Below, one piece after another: positions 5,470 through 5,562 of a stretch of DNA of 5,562 nucleotides; within the stretch, counting starts at the first letter, position 1, and every line of letters starts with the position of its first letter. The notes below the pieces were generated by a model. The model was not told where the DNA came from. It did no database searches and saw nothing but the letters and a program-made list of their open reading frames with translations. Source of the DNA: Ruminococcaceae bacterium UBA6392 (GTDB taxonomy: Bacteria; Bacillota; Clostridia; Oscillospirales; Acutalibacteraceae); assembly GCA_002438685.1 (NCBI GenBank), contig DJQG01000097.1, positions 1-5,562 of the forward strand. The letters run 5' to 3'. The translations under genes and the position numbers were made by a program.

Positions 5470-5562
5470 GAATATATTTAAGCCGCGTGATATGATTGAA
5501 TGGATCGATAAATTGGGATTTGTCGTGGAATCCATTAGGCGCAACTTGTAGGGTGCGGCGAC

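Noticed and set aside
5492..5551. A 19-codon plus-strand frame after the terminator (MIEWIDKLGFVVESIRRNL)
   Set aside because: It has no ribosome binding site or promoter and no recognisable homologue; it is too short to support.

Overview
This 5.56 kb window looks like a chromosomal housekeeping segment of a Clostridia-class Firmicute, most likely an uncultured gut Oscillospirales or Christensenellales-type lineage. The assignment rests on three things: the gene order uvrC - rsmD - coaD - coiled-coil protein, the Firmicute-type Shine-Dalgarno sequences (AAGGAGGG, GAGGAG, AAAGGA), and a fairly GC-rich composition combined with heavy use of the ATA isoleucine codon. The lineage is inferred from memory of gene order and style, not from a search.

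Left and centre (2-4218, minus strand): read in the direction of transcription, the order is uvrC (nucleotide excision repair endonuclease), rsmD (16S rRNA m2G966 methyltransferase), coaD (phosphopantetheine adenylyltransferase, CoA synthesis), a 254-residue Ala/Glu/Lys-rich coiled-coil protein of unknown function, and a C_GCAxxG_C_C-family four-cysteine putative redox protein. rsmD/coaD and coaD/coiled-coil each overlap by 4 bp (ATGA). The last gene starts 14 bp after the coiled-coil stop, so these four form a tight operon. A good sigma-A-type promoter (TTGACA, 17 bp, AATAAT with an extended TG) begins inside the uvrC stop codon, so the four-gene unit probably has its own promoter as well as possible read-through from uvrC.

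Divergent spacer (4219-4384): an AT-rich intergenic region separates the minus-strand block from a plus-strand pair. It holds two TATAAT boxes facing uvrC with a terminator-like GC hairpin between them, a small inverted repeat, and weaker promoter candidates facing right.

Right (4385-5395, plus strand): a YccF-family membrane protein with a clear internal duplication, followed 3 bp later by a membrane-anchored N-acetylmuramoyl-L-alanine amidase (Amidase_3). A strong rho-independent terminator (5436-5469) closes this two-gene unit. The last ~90 bp contain no supportable gene.

I see no CRISPR array, mobile element, RNA gene or obvious novel multi-gene system. The least understood parts are the coiled-coil protein embedded in the CoA/rRNA operon, the four-cysteine protein at its end, the YccF-amidase pairing, and the arrangement of the uvrC control region.
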